From the NCBI RefSeq assembly GCF_964204645.1, contig NW_027437431.1, positions 124,001 through 188,000 on the forward strand: a stretch of 64,000 nt of DNA, read 5' to 3'. The notes under the pieces are model-generated. The model did not search any database, was not told where the DNA came from, and saw only the letters and a program-made list of their open reading frames with translations. Position 1 is the first letter of the stretch, and each line of letters begins with the position of its first letter. Shown here piece by piece: positions 42,076-52,121 of this stretch. The position numbers were made by a program, and so were the translations under genes. Source of the DNA: Tubulanus polymorphus. Its lineage: Eukaryota > Nemertea > Palaeonemertea > Tubulaniformes > Tubulanidae.

Positions 42076-43391
42076 CCGTACACATAGGTCCGCAAGAAGA
42101 TCCGGACGGTTACGCGCACGGAGTAATAATAACGTTAGCCAAAGGTACGCAACGACCGTTGAAACAGAGCGAAAACGCGATTAGACAACTGTTACACTCG
42201 CTAGGCATTAGATTAGTTAACGACTACATCAAACCGACGGAAAAATTAGGCGCCTACATTCAATACATGTACAAAGAAGCCGACAAAATACCGGAAGAAT
42301 TACGAGGTCACTTGGAGGTGAAAAACTCGAAAACGAACGACGACTTTTTCGGCCAAAAGATAAACGCGTTATACGCGGAATACCAACAAAGACCGGGACT
42401 AGCCGATTGGACGGCGAGAATAGTGAAGGAGTTCGGTTACAACGTACCCGAACTGAAAGTGAAAAGATCGTTTAAAAATTGGCCGGTAAGGGTAAAAGAT
42501 ATTACGAGAAACGCGGGTGACTTTGCGTTGAAAATGACGGACATAACAGAGCCGAAATTGACGCCGGAAATGGGAGTAGAAATTATAACGAAATGCCTGG
42601 ATAACGTTCAATCGGCGATGTGGGATGGTAAACATATAAATAAACGTGACCTGCTGGTAATATTGGTGAACGCGGCGATCGAGGGAGGTACGAGTAAAAT
42701 CAGAAACGCGCCTCATATAATATTTTACGGAGATGCCGGGTCTGGTAAATCGATGTTGGCTAAATTATTGTTCCCGGATTCGATTACGAGCCAAATGCCG
42801 ACGGATTCGGAAGGCGTAGGAGCGTGCGAGATGGGAGGAGGACAACGTATATTCAAAGTCGACGACGCCAGCGACGCTTTTTGGCACAACTCGGGGTTGT
42901 TGTCGATGATACTCGCGATGTACCAGTCCACCTGGGAGGCAAAAGTACATTCTAGTAAACAAAGTAACCCGCCGTGTATGACGGTAATTACGACGAATTG
43001 TAAGAATCCGTTAGAGAAGTTCGCCTCTACAGTAGCTTTGGAAGCTGTGGAAAGGAGATTCTTGTCGGTGTATTTCAAAGGTAAAGCAGATTTGGGAAAC
43101 GTAGTTTACGACATTACGCCGGGCGTATGCGAAGAAATATTAGAAATAATAGTTAACGAAATTAGACAAGGTAGATATCTGGACAACCAAGTCCACTTGG
43201 ACGACTGGGAAACGGATGATGACGTGGTGATACCGTTCGAAAAAGAAAGAAACTTCATCGAAGCGTACCACGTAGGTCACATGTCGGACGCGATGCATCA
43301 GAATATGGAGGAAAGGTTAAAACGTAAACGTAAAGAAGAAGACGATACGAATGAAACTCTTAAGTTCGCTAAACGCGGGGAAATCCTGTAG
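41988..43391 (+). CDS. NS1/Rep-like protein, copy 13
   Basis: Identical protein to that at 1116. Confidence 0.9.
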   Translation: MGTKSRNWSFTTDNRAEVCLESQIGTSTVTVHIGPQEDPDGYAHGVIITLAKGTQRPLKQSENAIRQLLHSLGIRLVNDYIKPTEKLGAYIQYMYKEADKIPEELRGHLEVKNSKTNDDFFGQKINALYAEYQQRPGLADWTARIVKEFGYNVPELKVKRSFKNWPVRVKDITRNAGDFALKMTDITEPKLTPEMGVEIITKCLDNVQSAMWDGKHINKRDLLVILVNAAIEGGTSKIRNAPHIIFYGDAGSGKSMLAKLLFPDSITSQMPTDSEGVGACEMGGGQRIFKVDDASDAFWHNSGLLSMILAMYQSTWEAKVHSSKQSNPPCMTVITTNCKNPLEKFASTVALEAVERRFLSVYFKGKADLGNVVYDITPGVCEEILEIIVNEIRQGRYLDNQVHLDDWETDDDVVIPFEKERNFIEAYHVGHMSDAMHQNMEERLKRKRKEEDDTNETLKFAKRGEIL

Positions 43392-44088
43392 TTGGCAATG
43401 TAAATAAATCTATAAATAGAATTCTATAAATTTCTCAATTCGTTACTACCAGTGGACCCGCAGACCCGCGGACCCACTGGCTGTTCGTTTTTCATGGTCT
43501 ACCCCCCCTTATATATATAATAAGGAAAGAGAAGGAGGGTCCGCGGGTCCGCGGGTCTGCGGTATTCTCTAAACCGAGAATCGAAAAGTTAATGAAACTA
43601 GGTCGGAAAGATAACAAATTATTATTCAATATATCCTAAAGCTTCTACGAGGTTGGTCACGCGCTCGCTACGCTCGCCAGCGTGACACAACCTCGTGGAC
43701 GCTCCAAAGATAATGAGTATGTGCTTGATAATGAGTGAATTAATTGGGAACCCTATAGCGGGTAAAAGGTAAGAAGTAGAAATTATAGGGTTAGGGGTTA
43801 TCATTATACTCGGATGCCCACAGCCCGTGGTGGTCTGTGACAGTGGAGGTTAGTTAAAGTTCGAGGCGTGTGACTAGTCGGGGGGAATAACATAGGCGGC
43901 TACGCCGCGATAGTTAGTCGGCAAGGTCGGCTGCGCCTCCGGCGGTACAGATTACATCTGAGTGTATTAGTCTACCAACGGAAGCCCAAACCCTAAATAA
44001 TATTAGTCGGAAAAATCTGAGTTAGAGGGTCGCAACCGGTTCAAACAATTTAACATCTCATACAGGTGACTCGTACTTTTAGTATCAA
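43392..44088. promoter_or_regulatory. Noncoding control region, copy 13
   Basis: Same content as 2520-3216; long hairpin at 43647-43696. Confidence 0.65.
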
Positions 44089-45171
44089 ATGCCATCGTTG
44101 AAACGGAGGCGAAACGGATTTACATTGCCCGGTTTACCACATTGCGGTCCATTCAACGATATATCCAGTTACAAAAGCGAAGGAATAGACGAAGTGTGCC
44201 GTATTCACGACAAAGAGTACGGAGAACTGCAAGAGAAATACGGTAAATGGGCTCCGTACTTCCAGTACAATTCAGCGGATCAGACATTTTTGGACAGTGC
44301 TTCGGGTGTGAACGGTGTAGGTGCGAGACTAACGTCGAGTGTATTCAGAGCAAAACGGGCGTTATTTCCAACAATGGCGGAAGAACCGGCATTAAAAAGA
44401 TCAAAGAGAACGGCGGAAACGGGGAGCGAAGAAGGGAACGCCCAACAAATGATGACTCACATGACGGAAAAGCCGTCACTACACTATAAGAGCGTGTTAA
44501 TACATAGAGGTTACCTAACGTTTACGAATTGGGATCCGGACCAGGCGTACGGAGCATTCGGAAGAAAAGCGAAGATTTACTGTTCGGGAATGAGAACGTT
44601 TAACTTCGGATTAAAAGAAAGAGAAGGATGGAGAAGATTTCCAGCCAGCATGGATACCATAGGGATGTGGGATCAATTCAAAGTGACTTCGGGTAAAATA
44701 ACGTTATACCCCATAGCGAGCGAAAGCGCGGTAAGCTCTGATTCGAACGCGTTCCAAGATCCGATAGTATGGTTAAAGACGGCAGCCGATTGGGACTTGA
44801 AAGTGAAAGACTCGGCCGCCAATACTCACCAGGGATCGCCGTACGCCGATATAAATTTATTAACTCAAAAGCAAAGCTACAGGCAATACGAATTAGGTCG
44901 GGGATGCGTTAGCATGGGATTACCCATGTCGACCATAAGAACCGAAATACAAGACACGAGTGACCCGACAGACGTTACCAGATCGGTGAATATCGGGGAT
45001 AACTCGGCGTGGTTAGACGGAGCGTACCGCGATCATTGGCAATCAGCCGCGCTCATTATGCAAATTTTAGTGTACAACGATTCGATACACGCGGATTTAA
45101 ACACGCCCCATACAGAAATTATCGTTCCAGCGGAAGTGGAGTTTACGATGATTCATAGAAACAGAGTATAA
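44089..45171 (+). CDS. Capsid protein VP, copy 14 (Met-to-Ile variant)
   Basis: As at 3217, except that G-to-T at 45066 changes a Met near the C-terminus (in IMQML) to Ile. Confidence 0.9.
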   Translation: MPSLKRRRNGFTLPGLPHCGPFNDISSYKSEGIDEVCRIHDKEYGELQEKYGKWAPYFQYNSADQTFLDSASGVNGVGARLTSSVFRAKRALFPTMAEEPALKRSKRTAETGSEEGNAQQMMTHMTEKPSLHYKSVLIHRGYLTFTNWDPDQAYGAFGRKAKIYCSGMRTFNFGLKEREGWRRFPASMDTIGMWDQFKVTSGKITLYPIASESAVSSDSNAFQDPIVWLKTAADWDLKVKDSAANTHQGSPYADINLLTQKQSYRQYELGRGCVSMGLPMSTIRTEIQDTSDPTDVTRSVNIGDNSAWLDGAYRDHWQSAALIMQILVYNDSIHADLNTPHTEIIVPAEVEFTMIHRNRV

Positions 45172-45172
45172 T

Positions 45173-45481
45173 ATGATAATAACTTTCCTATTCTTGGCAT
45201 CCGGTTTCCTACACGAGTACAAGTGGCACGTATATACTAAACGTATCATGAGTAGAACGCAACGATTCATGAAAATAAGAGACGAAGTGGCGAACGAGTG
45301 GGTCATCAAACACGACGTCAACGAAAATCGGGTACTAAGGGAACAACACATTACAGAAGTAGCGAAAAGGATATTCTACTACCGGGAAAAACAATGGGAA
45401 CTAAGTCGAGAAACTGGTCGTTCACAACCGACAATCGAGCAGAAGTCTGCCTCGAAAGTCAAATCGGAACGTCAACAGTAA
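45173..45481 (+). CDS. 102-aa protein, copy 14
   Basis: Identical to that at 895. Confidence 0.6.
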   Translation: MIITFLFLASGFLHEYKWHVYTKRIMSRTQRFMKIRDEVANEWVIKHDVNENRVLREQHITEVAKRIFYYREKQWELSRETGRSQPTIEQKSASKVKSERQQ

Positions 45482-46797
45482 CCGTACACATAGGTCCGCA
45501 AGAAGATCCGGACGGTTACGCGCACGGAGTAATAATAACGTTAGCCAAAGGTACGCAACGACCGTTGAAACAGAGCGAAAACGCGATTAGACAACTGTTA
45601 CACTCGCTAGGCATTAGATTAGTTAACGACTACATCAAACCGACGGAAAAATTAGGCGCCTACATTCAATACATGTACAAAGAAGCCGACAAAATACCGG
45701 AAGAATTACGAGGTCACTTGGAGGTGAAAAACTCGAAAACGAACGACGACTTTTTCGGCCAAAAGATAAACGCGTTATACGCGGAATACCAACAAAGACC
45801 GGGACTAGCCGATTGGACGGCGAGAATAGTGAAGGAGTTCGGTTACAACGTACCCGAACTGAAAGTGAAAAGATCGTTTAAAAATTGGCCGGTAAGGGTA
45901 AAAGATATTACGAGAAACGCGGGTGACTTTGCGTTGAAAATGACGGACATAACAGAGCCGAAATTGACGCCGGAAATGGGAGTAGAAATTATAACGAAAT
46001 GCCTGGATAACGTTCAATCGGCGATGTGGGATGGTAAACATATAAATAAACGTGACCTGCTGGTAATATTGGTGAACGCGGCGATCGAGGGAGGTACGAG
46101 TAAAATCAGAAACGCGCCTCATATAATATTTTACGGAGATGCCGGGTCTGGTAAATCGATGTTGGCTAAATTATTGTTCCCGGATTCGATTACGAGCCAA
46201 ATGCCGACGGATTCGGAAGGCGTAGGAGCGTGCGAGATGGGAGGAGGACAACGTATATTCAAAGTCGACGACGCCAGCGACGCTTTTTGGCACAACTCGG
46301 GGTTGTTGTCGATGATACTCGCGATGTACCAGTCCACCTGGGAGGCAAAAGTACATTCTAGTAAACAAAGTAACCCGCCGTGTATGACGGTAATTACGAC
46401 GAATTGTAAGAATCCGTTAGAGAAGTTCGCCTCTACAGTAGCTTTGGAAGCTGTGGAAAGGAGATTCTTGTCGGTGTATTTCAAAGGTAAAGCAGATTTG
46501 GGAAACGTAGTTTACGACATTACGCCGGGCGTATGCGAAGAAATATTAGAAATAATAGTTAACGAAATTAGACAAGGTAGATATCTGGACAACCAAGTCC
46601 ACTTGGACGACTGGGAAACGGATGATGACGTGGTGATACCGTTCGAAAAAGAAAGAAACTTCATCGAAGCGTACCACGTAGGTCACATGTCGGACGCGAT
46701 GCATCAGAATATGGAGGAAAGGTTAAAACGTAAACGTAAAGAAGAAGACGATACGAATGAAACTCTTAAGTTCGCTAAACGCGGGGAAATCCTGTAG
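45394..46797 (+). CDS. NS1/Rep-like protein, copy 14
   Basis: Identical protein to that at 1116. Confidence 0.9.
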   Translation: MGTKSRNWSFTTDNRAEVCLESQIGTSTVTVHIGPQEDPDGYAHGVIITLAKGTQRPLKQSENAIRQLLHSLGIRLVNDYIKPTEKLGAYIQYMYKEADKIPEELRGHLEVKNSKTNDDFFGQKINALYAEYQQRPGLADWTARIVKEFGYNVPELKVKRSFKNWPVRVKDITRNAGDFALKMTDITEPKLTPEMGVEIITKCLDNVQSAMWDGKHINKRDLLVILVNAAIEGGTSKIRNAPHIIFYGDAGSGKSMLAKLLFPDSITSQMPTDSEGVGACEMGGGQRIFKVDDASDAFWHNSGLLSMILAMYQSTWEAKVHSSKQSNPPCMTVITTNCKNPLEKFASTVALEAVERRFLSVYFKGKADLGNVVYDITPGVCEEILEIIVNEIRQGRYLDNQVHLDDWETDDDVVIPFEKERNFIEAYHVGHMSDAMHQNMEERLKRKRKEEDDTNETLKFAKRGEIL

Positions 46798-47494
46798 TTG
46801 GCAATGTAAATAAATCTATAAATAGAATTCTATAAATTTCTCAATTCGTTACTACCAGTGGACCCGCAGACCCGCGGACCCACTGGCTGTTCGTTTTTCA
46901 TGGTCTACCCCCCCTTATATATATAATAAGGAAAGAGAAGGAGGGTCCGCGGGTCCGCGGGTCTGCGGTATTCTCTAAACCGAGAATCGAAAAGTTAATG
47001 AAACTAGGTCGGAAAGATAACAAATTATTATTCAATATATCCTAAAGCTTCTACGAGGTTGGTCACGCGCTCGCTACGCTCGCCAGCGTGACACAACCTC
47101 GTGGACGCTCCAAAGATAATGAGTATGTGCTTGATAATGAGTGAATTAATTGGGAACCCTATAGCGGGTAAAAGGTAAGAAGTAGAAATTATAGGGTTAG
47201 GGGTTATCATTATACTCGGATGCCCACAGCCCGTGGTGGTCTGTGACAGTGGAGGTTAGTTAAAGTTCGAGGCGTGTGACTAGTCGGGGGGAATAACATA
47301 GGCGGCTACGCCGCGATAGTTTGTCGGCAAGGTCGGCTGCGCCTCCGGCGGTACAGATTACATCTGAGTGTATTAGTCTACCAACGGAAGCCCAAACCCT
47401 AAATAATATTAGTCGGAAAAATCTGAGTTAGAGGGTCGCAACCGGTTCAAACAATTTAACATCTCATACAGGTGACTCGTACTTTTAGTATCAA
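46798..47494. promoter_or_regulatory. Noncoding control region, copy 14
   Basis: As 2520-3216, with one change: A-to-T at 47322 destroys the middle TAGTCGG motif (now TTGTCGG). Long hairpin at 47053-47102. Confidence 0.65.
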
Positions 47495-48577
47495 ATGCCA
47501 TCGTTGAAACGGAGGCGAAACGGATTTACATTGCCCGGTTTACCACATTGCGGTCCATTCAACGATATATCCAGTTACAAAAGCGAAGGAATAGACGAAG
47601 TGTGCCGTATTCACGACAAAGAGTACGGAGAACTGCAAGAGAAATACGGTAAATGGGCTCCGTACTTCCAGTACAATTCAGCGGATCAGACATTTTTGGA
47701 CAGTGCTTCGGGTGTGAACGGTGTAGGTGCGAGACTAACGTCGAGTGTATTCAGAGCAAAACGGGCGTTATTTCCAACAATGGCGGAAGAACCGGCATTA
47801 AAAAGATCAAAGAGAACGGCGGAAACGGGGAGCGAAGAAGGGAACGCCCAACAAATGATGACTCACATGACGGAAAAGCCGTCACTACACTATAAGAGCG
47901 TGTTAATACATAGAGGTTACCTAACGTTTACGAATTGGGATCCGGACCAGGCGTACGGAGCATTCGGAAGAAAAGCGAAGATTTACTGTTCGGGAATGAG
48001 AACGTTTAACTTCGGATTAAAAGAAAGAGAAGGATGGAGAAGATTTCCAGCCAGCATGGATACCATAGGGATGTGGGATCAATTCAAAGTGACTTCGGGT
48101 AAAATAACGTTATACCCCATAGCGAGCGAAAGCGCGGTAAGCTCTGATTCGAACGCGTTCCAAGATCCGATAGTATGGTTAAAGACGGCAGCCGATTGGG
48201 ACTTGAAAGTGAAAGACTCGGCCGCCAATACTCACCAGGGATCGCCGTACGCCGATATAAATTTATTAACTCAAAAGCAAAGCTACAGGCAATACGAATT
48301 AGGTCGGGGATGCGTTAGCATGGGATTACCCATGTCGACCATAAGAACCGAAATACAAGACACGAGTGACCCGACAGACGTTACCAGATCGGTGAATATC
48401 GGGGATAACTCGGCGTGGTTAGACGGAGCGTACCGCGATCATTGGCAATCAGCCGCGCTCATTATGCAAATGTTAGTGTACAACGATTCGATACACGCGG
48501 ATTTAAACACGCCCCATACAGAAATTATCGTTCCAGCGGAAGTGGAGTTTACGATGATTCATAGAAACAGAGTATAA
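47495..48577 (+). CDS. Capsid protein VP, copy 15
   Basis: Identical protein to that at 3217; last VP before the array ends. Confidence 0.9.
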   Translation: MPSLKRRRNGFTLPGLPHCGPFNDISSYKSEGIDEVCRIHDKEYGELQEKYGKWAPYFQYNSADQTFLDSASGVNGVGARLTSSVFRAKRALFPTMAEEPALKRSKRTAETGSEEGNAQQMMTHMTEKPSLHYKSVLIHRGYLTFTNWDPDQAYGAFGRKAKIYCSGMRTFNFGLKEREGWRRFPASMDTIGMWDQFKVTSGKITLYPIASESAVSSDSNAFQDPIVWLKTAADWDLKVKDSAANTHQGSPYADINLLTQKQSYRQYELGRGCVSMGLPMSTIRTEIQDTSDPTDVTRSVNIGDNSAWLDGAYRDHWQSAALIMQMLVYNDSIHADLNTPHTEIIVPAEVEFTMIHRNRV

Positions 48578-48578
48578 T

Positions 48579-48887
48579 ATGATAATAACTTTCCTATTCT
48601 TGGCATCCGGTTTCCTACACGAGTACAAGTGGCACGTATATACTAAACGTATCATGAGTAGAACGCAACGATTCATGAAAATAAGAGACGAAGTGGCGAA
48701 CGAGTGGGTCATCAAACACGACGTCAACGAAAATCGGGTACTAAGGGAACAACACATTACAGAAGTAGCGAAAAGGATATTCTACTACCGGGAAAAACAA
48801 TGGGAACTAAGTCGAGAAACTGGTCGTTCACAACCGACAATCGAGCAGAAGTCTGCCTCGAAAGTCAAATCGGAACGTCAACAGTAA
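48579..48887 (+). CDS. 102-aa protein, copy 15
   Basis: Identical to that at 895. Confidence 0.6.
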   Translation: MIITFLFLASGFLHEYKWHVYTKRIMSRTQRFMKIRDEVANEWVIKHDVNENRVLREQHITEVAKRIFYYREKQWELSRETGRSQPTIEQKSASKVKSERQQ

Positions 48888-50203
48888 CCGTACACATAGG
48901 TCCGCAAGAAGATCCGGACGGTTACGCGCACGGAGTAATAATAACGTTAGCCAAAGGTACGCAACGACCGTTGAAACAGAGCGAAAACGCGATTAGACAA
49001 CTGTTACACTCGCTAGGCATTAGATTAGTTAACGACTACATCAAACCGACGGAAAAATTAGGCGCCTACATTCAATACATGTACAAAGAAGCCGACAAAA
49101 TACCGGAAGAATTACGAGGTCACTTGGAGGTGAAAAACTCGAAAACGAACGACGACTTTTTCGGCCAAAAGATAAACGCGTTATACGCGGAATACCAACA
49201 AAGACCGGGACTAGCCGATTGGACGGCGAGAATAGTGAAGGAGTTCGGTTACAACGTACCCGAACTGAAAGTGAAAAGATCGTTTAAAAATTGGCCGGTA
49301 AGGGTAAAAGATATTACGAGAAACGCGGGTGACTTTGCGTTGAAAATGACGGACATAACAGAGCCGAAATTGACGCCGGAAATGGGAGTAGAAATTATAA
49401 CGAAATGCCTGGATAACGTTCAATCGGCGATGTGGGATGGTAAACATATAAATAAACGTGACCTGCTGGTAATATTGGTGAACGCGGCGATCGAGGGAGG
49501 TACGAGTAAAATCAGAAACGCGCCTCATATAATATTTTACGGAGATGCCGGGTCTGGTAAATCGATGTTGGCTAAATTATTGTTCCCGGATTCGATTACG
49601 AGCCAAATGCCGACGGATTCGGAAGGCGTAGGAGCGTGCGAGATGGGAGGAGGACAACGTATATTCAAAGTCGACGACGCCAGCGACGCTTTTTGGCACA
49701 ACTCGGGGTTGTTGTCGATGATACTCGCGATGTACCAGTCCACCTGGGAGGCAAAAGTACATTCTAGTAAACAAAGTAACCCGCCGTGTATGACGGTAAT
49801 TACGACGAATTGTAAGAATCCGTTAGAGAAGTTCGCCTCTACAGTAGCTTTGGAAGCTGTGGAAAGGAGATTCTTGTCGGTGTATTTCAAAGGTAAAGCA
49901 GATTTGGGAAACGTAGTTTACGACATTACGCCGGGCGTATGCGAAGAAATATTAGAAATAATAGTTAACGAAATTAGACAAGGTAGATATCTGGACAACC
50001 AAGTCCACTTGGACGACTGGGAAACGGATGATGACGTGGTGATACCGTTCGAAAAAGAAAGAAACTTCATCGAAGCGTACCACGTAGGTCACATGTCGGA
50101 CGCGATGCATCAGAATATGGAGGAAAGGTTAAAACGTAAACGTAAAGAAGAAGACGATACGAATGAAACTCTTAAGTTCGCTAAACGCGGGGAAATCCTG
50201 TAG
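48800..50203 (+). CDS. NS1/Rep-like protein, copy 15 (last)
   Basis: Identical protein to that at 1116. It is complete, although the array ends 227 bp after its stop codon. Confidence 0.9.
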   Translation: MGTKSRNWSFTTDNRAEVCLESQIGTSTVTVHIGPQEDPDGYAHGVIITLAKGTQRPLKQSENAIRQLLHSLGIRLVNDYIKPTEKLGAYIQYMYKEADKIPEELRGHLEVKNSKTNDDFFGQKINALYAEYQQRPGLADWTARIVKEFGYNVPELKVKRSFKNWPVRVKDITRNAGDFALKMTDITEPKLTPEMGVEIITKCLDNVQSAMWDGKHINKRDLLVILVNAAIEGGTSKIRNAPHIIFYGDAGSGKSMLAKLLFPDSITSQMPTDSEGVGACEMGGGQRIFKVDDASDAFWHNSGLLSMILAMYQSTWEAKVHSSKQSNPPCMTVITTNCKNPLEKFASTVALEAVERRFLSVYFKGKADLGNVVYDITPGVCEEILEIIVNEIRQGRYLDNQVHLDDWETDDDVVIPFEKERNFIEAYHVGHMSDAMHQNMEERLKRKRKEEDDTNETLKFAKRGEIL

Positions 50204-50430
50204 TTGGCAATGTAAATAAATCTATAAATAGAATTCTATAAATTTCTCAATTCGTTACTACCAGTGGACCCGCAGACCCGCGGACCCACTGGCTGTTCGT
50301 TTTTCATGGTCTACCCCCCCTTATATATATAATAAGGAAAGAGAAGGAGGGTCCGCGGGTCCGCGGGTCTGCGGTATTCTCTAAACCGAGAATCGAAAAG
50401 TTAATGAAACTAGGTCGGAAAGATAACAAA
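50204..50430. promoter_or_regulatory. Truncated noncoding region of the last unit and array/flank junction
   Basis: Matches 2520-2746 and then stops matching after AAAGATAACAAA at 50430. The poly(A) signal, TATA boxes and octamer inverted repeat are kept. The long hairpin, which would begin 29 bp further on, is absent. DNA beyond is AT-rich and unrelated to the unit. Confidence 0.85.
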
Positions 50431-50794
50431 GCGTATCTTATTTATAAAAAGGTTTAGATTTTATATTATATCTCTTTTAAAGTTGTGAAACTAATTCCTG
50501 TTTCACGCAATATAAATCTAAATATCAATTTATTTAATACTGTAAACGTTGAATTAAAGGAAGAAATAACAGTTGATCCTTCAGTTTTGATAAATCTTTT
50601 TACTAATTTTATCAATGTTTACAATTAAAATTATTCCCTGTTTATACATCACAATCAATGATATATTTCTGTTTTTCTAAATAATACAAATCACATTCAG
50701 ATAACTTATAATTAATTTGTGTTCAAAATCGTTTAACATTTTTTAATGGCAAAATATTTAATAAACTAGAATTACAAATTGTACTTTACTTGCT
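50431..50794. other. AT-rich flank with no recognised gene
   Basis: No long open frame. A minus-strand stretch of about 40 codons without stop lies at roughly 50480-50605, but I cannot assign it. It may be part of the degraded gene to its right. Confidence 0.4.
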
Positions 50795-51049
50795 TCAAAC
50801 AGGGTCTATTAAATTGCAATAAATATAAAAATGTGTAAAAGGTATTAATTTTGATGTACCTTCTATGTTTCCAGTAACAATATCTGGTTTAATTCCTAAC
50901 AACTTTGCTATTGATTTTCTTACCAAAAATGCTTGTTCATTTTCATCATATACCTTTATTTTGATTTTGTTTGAACTATCACTTTTTATAAATCTAATTA
51001 GTAATTTATCATCACCTCTAATTTTCAACCGTGCTCGTCTATTAATTTC
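50795..51049 (-). pseudogene. Relic of a Polinton/adintovirus-type structural-protein gene, distal fragment
   Basis: A minus-strand open stretch of about 84 codons, with no ATG start and bounded by stops. It starts near HEINRRARLKIRGDDKLLI, and its middle reads NEQAFLVRKSIAKLLGIKPD. A phrase of the form (I/V)xxSIxxLLGF followed by xxECN is what I recall from uncharacterised proteins of Polinton-like elements in invertebrates. Here the matching elements are KSIAKLLGI and HFYIYCNLIDP. The frame stops directly after this. The assignment is from memory of a motif pattern and remains tentative. Confidence 0.35.
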
Positions 51050-51184
51050 GTGAGCTTATGTTTCTAAATAGTATAATCCTGGTTTTAAAAATAAAGTAAA
51101 CCATTTACCTATATTTTAATATGAATTTAAAAAACGTTATCTTCAAGAGTTTTATCCGTTATATTATAAAAAGAATTACATAAA

Positions 51185-51298
51185 CTAATATTTACTAATT
51201 TTAAATGAACATAATTCTCTATCTAATTGTATTTGTAAATTATTAGATTTTTGATTTCTATGTTTTCTAGAATCAACATATATTCTATATTCTTTCAT
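51185..51298 (-). pseudogene. Relic of the same gene, N-terminal fragment (37 codons)
   Basis: A short minus-strand frame from an ATG, MKEYRIYVDSRKHRN, then NNLQIQLDREL, and a stop soon after. The pattern of IYVDS-(K/R)-x-R near the start and a following QLDREL is what I would expect at the N-terminus of the protein whose later part lies at 50795-51049. Order and strand fit one broken gene running leftwards. Confidence 0.35.
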
Positions 51299-51314
51299 TT
51301 ATTTTACATATTTT

Positions 51315-51638
51315 TCATTCAAAATCTATAACATGATGTCCTTTTTCATCTTTATCTTTATAAATTAAATCAAATATTCCTGATTTTAAATCATCAATAT
51401 CTTCAATTGATAATCTATTAAATCTATCTGGTAAATATGTTCTAAATTCATGATTATTTCTTAAATGTGCTACAAATTCATATTCAGTTGATATTATTTC
51501 AATATCTGTTATTAAATATCTTTTATTAAATGTTAATTCAATCAATTTTTTATATCTATAATCTACATTCTTAGCAACTGTTATATCTTTTATTCTTTCA
51601 ATAAAGTTTTTATTGTTTTGTGATTGTTTACGCTCCAT
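51315..51638 (-). CDS. Hypothetical protein, 107 aa
   Basis: Open from an ATG to a stop. It is charged, with no signal peptide or membrane segment and no motif I know. It is rich in Lys, Asp, Ile and Asn, following the AT bias of the region. It lies just upstream, in the same direction, of the broken fragments at 50795-51298, so it may belong to the same former mobile element. Function unknown. Confidence 0.45.
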   Translation of the reverse strand: MERKQSQNNKNFIERIKDITVAKNVDYRYKKLIELTFNKRYLITDIEIISTEYEFVAHLRNNHEFRTYLPDRFNRLSIEDIDDLKSGIFDLIYKDKDEKGHHVIDFE

Positions 51639-51639
51639 T

Positions 51640-52121
51640 CATTATACATATTTCTTATCAAAAATAAAATTATTATATTATTATTTGATATTATTTAATA
51701 TTTTAATAAATTAGGTAATATAGATACATTAATCATTATTGAGAAATATTCACATAATTTTATGATATTGAAATAGTTATGAAATAATAATAATATATAA
51801 ACATTATTTTTATATTTTTAAAACTACTTTTATATTCCTTATCTAATAAAGCGACTGAAATTACTAAGGAGAAATAAAGACACAGGGGTGATATAATAAA
51901 CAAGTGTCATATTTACATTTTATAATTTTTCTAATATTGAAAATGGTACAAACTATAAAATATAAATATAATAAGATATTATTTGTTACATATTGAATGA
52001 TATTTATTAAAAAATTCAAAATAATCATTTTTTATTTTATCAATTTTAGATTTTAATATTTTGATATTTATTTCATTATTTATTTATAATTATGAAAATA
52101 AAACATTTTAATAGATATTAG
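51640..52121. other. Very AT-rich spacer, nothing recognised
   Basis: Mostly A/T with frequent stops in all frames. I see no gene, repeat or RNA. Confidence 0.5.

Larger units (their letters stand above)
1..50430 (+). repeat. Head-to-tail tandem array of a 3406-bp parvovirus-like unit (about 14.8 copies)
   Basis: The same 3406-bp sequence recurs without any change in spacing. VP starts lie at 3217, 6623, 10029 and so on to 47495, always 3406 apart, and all copies are in one orientation. The left end is outside the window. The right end is at 50430, where the last copy stops matching the others partway through its noncoding region and AT-rich unrelated DNA begins. The unit encodes a PLA2-domain capsid protein, a small hydrophobic-start protein and an SF3-helicase Rep, which is parvovirus-type gene content. 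By eye I found only seven substituted positions plus one shared copy of a variant in about 50 kb. Either a concatemer integrated as such, or an integrated copy was amplified by unequal exchange. An episomal concatemer mis-joined to host DNA in assembly is possible. Confidence 0.97.

Noticed and set aside
1-50430. CRISPR array or satellite DNA as an explanation for the repeats
   Set aside because: The repeated unit is 3.4 kb, coding and without spacers, so neither fits.
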